A stretch of 64,000 nt of DNA from Nocardia vulneris (GTDB lineage Bacteria > Actinomycetota > Actinomycetes > Mycobacteriales > Mycobacteriaceae): NCBI RefSeq assembly GCF_001613425.1, contig NZ_BDCI01000020.1, positions 87,851-151,850 of the forward strand, read 5' to 3'. The position numbers were made by a program, and so were the translations under genes. Below, in pieces: positions 62,510 to 64,000 of this stretch. A model generated the notes under the pieces. That model had not been told where the DNA came from and searched no databases. It was given only the letters and a program-made list of their open reading frames with translations. Within the stretch, counting starts at the first letter, position 1; each line of letters starts with the position of its first letter.

Positions 62510-63439
62510 TCAGGAGGCGAGGCGGGTGGGTTGGTCGAGGACGGAGTAGTGCTCGGCGTTGCCGGCGATGATCTTGCTAGGGGTGCCGTCCACGGCTACC
62601 GGGATGTCACCGGCGAGGGTGATGCGGGTGAGTTTGCGGGGCTGGTCGTCGTAGTCGTCGATGGCGTAGTGCTGGGTGGCGCGGTTGTCCCAGATCGCGA
62701 CGTCACCGGGTGCCCAGTTCCAGCGCGCGGTGTTCTCCAGGCGCGTGACACGATCCTGGAAGAGGCGGAACAGGGCCTGCGATTCGCCGGTGGACAGGCC
62801 GACGAAATGCTTGACGAAATGACCGAGCAGCAACGCGCGCTCACCGGTCTCCGGGTGTACCCGGACCACCGGATGTTCGGTCTCGTAGTGGCTGGATTCG
62901 AACTCGGCGCGATACGCCTGGGTGTTCGGGCGCAGCGGTTCCACGTTGCGCGCCGCGTAGTCGTAGACATTCGTGTGCACCGCCCGCAGGCTCTCCGCGA
63001 GCCGCCGCAACGGTTCCGGCAGCGACTCGTAGGCCGCCACCGTCGACGCCCACGTGGTCGACCCGCCGTAGGTCGGCAGGTGCACGGCCCGCAGGATCGA
63101 CGCCTTCGGAATACGGTCGACGAACGTCACGTCGGTGTGCCAGCTGTTGGCGCGACCATGTTCGGAGTCGATCGCCAAACTCTTGACGCCGTGCGAGGTG
63201 ACCGTGGGGTGCGGCGTCGTCGGGCTACCGAGCAGTTGCGCGAACTCGTACTGTCCGTCCTCGTCCAGGTGGTCCTGCCCACGGAAGAAGATCACCTTGT
63301 GCGCCAACAGCGCTCGCCGGATCGCCGCGACCGTCGACGCATCGAGGTCACCCCCGAGCCGGACATCGTCGACCCGAGCGCCGATACGTGCGCCGAGTTT
63401 CGTCACCGCGACAGTGGAATGAGCAGGTGCAACCGTCAT
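62510..63439 (-). CDS. TauD/TfdA-family 2-oxoglutarate dioxygenase
   Basis: 309 residues, Fe(II)/2-oxoglutarate dioxygenase, by family acting on taurine, alkylsulfonates or similar. Iron ligands: HTDVTF (His101, Asp103) and the distal His in RATQHYAIDDY; the 2-oxoglutarate Arg lies in RKLTRITLAG. Start ATG placed at MTVAPAHS; the longer ORF upstream runs into repeat DNA. No sulfonate transporter is adjacent. Confidence 0.88.
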   Translation of the reverse strand: MTVAPAHSTVAVTKLGARIGARVDDVRLGGDLDASTVAAIRRALLAHKVIFFRGQDHLDEDGQYEFAQLLGSPTTPHPTVTSHGVKSLAIDSEHGRANSWHTDVTFVDRIPKASILRAVHLPTYGGSTTWASTVAAYESLPEPLRRLAESLRAVHTNVYDYAARNVEPLRPNTQAYRAEFESSHYETEHPVVRVHPETGERALLLGHFVKHFVGLSTGESQALFRLFQDRVTRLENTARWNWAPGDVAIWDNRATQHYAIDDYDDQPRKLTRITLAGDIPVAVDGTPSKIIAGNAEHYSVLDQPTRLAS

Positions 63440-64000
63440 GGAAATCAGCACACCACCCACCCCTCGCGGTTTACACCTTTTCCGTCGCCCTGATCCCAAC
63501 CCACCCAAATCGCCCACCCCCAACCACCTCCGACTCGATACTCCCCCGCTCCCACACCCCTTCTGCGCCCCCGCACCCCCTACACCCCGCCACAGCGAGT
63601 GCGAAGCCCCAAAACCCTTGCGGCAAAACAACACCCACCACACGCGACCGGAAGCAACGCTCCTCCGCCCCCCAGCGCCGCACCCCTACAAAACGAGGCC
63701 ACTCGAGCACTCGCCACACCACACCACGCCCAAGAGCAACACACCCGCCCCCGACTCCCGCACCCCTTCCACGCCCCCGCACTCCCTACGCCACTCCACA
63801 GCGAGTGCGAGAACCCAAAACCCGTGCGGCAACCAAACACCCACCACCCGCGGGCAGCAGCAACGCTCCTCCGCCCACACCAGCGCCGCACCCCTACAAC
63901 CGAAGCCACTCGAGCACTCGCAACGCCACGCCACGCCACGCCTAAGGGCGACACGCCCTCCCCCGACTCCCGCACCCTTTCTGCGCCCTCGCACCCCCTG
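63440..64000. repeat. Tandem repeat of about 207 bp, running off the window
   Basis: Two copies are clear, aligned on CACAGCGAGTGCGA at 63591 and 63797, both followed by AACCCA/CCCCAAAACCC.TGCGGCAA and CACTCGAGCACTCGC; a third copy begins near 63960. Copies differ by scattered substitutions. The Gly/Arg/Trp-rich frames on the minus strand are by-products of the C-rich repeats; I call no gene here. Confidence 0.85.

Noticed and set aside
63471..63994. Gly/Arg/Trp-rich ORFs of about 100-130 codons on the minus strand
   Set aside because: They repeat with the 207-bp DNA period and change frame freely; they reflect the C-rich repeat, not proteins.

Overview
The window is GC-rich, with GTG/TTG starts and short overlaps between genes. 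It looks like a mycolic-acid actinomycete (Mycobacteriales), most likely Nocardia or a close relative. The strongest argument is gene order, recalled from memory and not searched: the backbone mtrA - tmk - ahcY - alkX/rubB/rubA/alkB - manA/TobH-like/manB/DUF3499/zincin-like/whiB2/fbiA/fbiB - manC-type pyrophosphorylase/wbbL/rmlD/LCP/TIGR03089 corresponds to M. tuberculosis Rv3246c-Rv3268, with inversions and insertions. F420 synthesis genes, a WhiB2 regulator, an arabinogalactan-linker rhamnosyltransferase and an LCP ligase fit that lineage. No rRNA, tRNA, prophage or transposase was seen.

Region 1-13 kb: end of mtrA, thymidylate kinase, a protein with a fulvocin C-like cysteine-rich tail, S-adenosylhomocysteinase, a lipoprotein phosphodiesterase, and an alkane-oxidation locus with two AlkB hydroxylases. 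One AlkB is in a tight operon with two rubredoxins and a TetR regulator. The other carries a 186-residue Ala/Gly/Asn-rich repeat tail. Then come a NUDIX hydrolase and fbiB/fbiA (coenzyme F420). Region 13-35 kb: whiB2, mannose metabolism (manB, TobH-like, manA), a CDF cation transporter, a carotenoid-desaturase-like oxidoreductase, a TetR/DUF4267 pair with two identical-type operators, a C4-dicarboxylate transporter with its two-component system, a P450, cell-envelope genes (LCP, rmlD, wbbL, mannose-1-phosphate guanylyltransferase) and a carboxylesterase.

Region 36-49 kb is accessory. A MazF-type toxin-antitoxin pair sits beside a SelT/W/H-family gene, bracketed by an exact 128-bp duplication of that gene's 3' end. 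Next is a large SMC/Rad50-like ATPase with an in-frame 51-bp tandem repeat. Divergent from it is a four-gene overlapping operon: SWIM/DUF5691-like fusion, MoxR ATPase, DUF5682-like protein, VWA protein. This has the architecture of a chaperone/conflict-type NTPase system whose function I cannot state. A 29-codon amphipathic-peptide ORF with a strong ribosome binding site follows.

Region 49-64 kb: a PAP2-family membrane enzyme; a FtsX/MacB-type ABC exporter; an amide-utilisation cluster (MarR, AmiC-like sensor, FmdB zinc ribbon, formamidase) with a shared candidate operator; a CqsA-like alpha-hydroxyketone autoinducer synthase; a divergent EF-Tu paralogue preceded by a possible leader peptide and hairpin; a CaiB / small ORF / HMG-CoA-lyase-like operon; a TauD-family dioxygenase; a 16-bp minisatellite; and a roughly 207-bp tandem repeat running off the window end. 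All family assignments are from reading motifs by eye; none was checked by database search.
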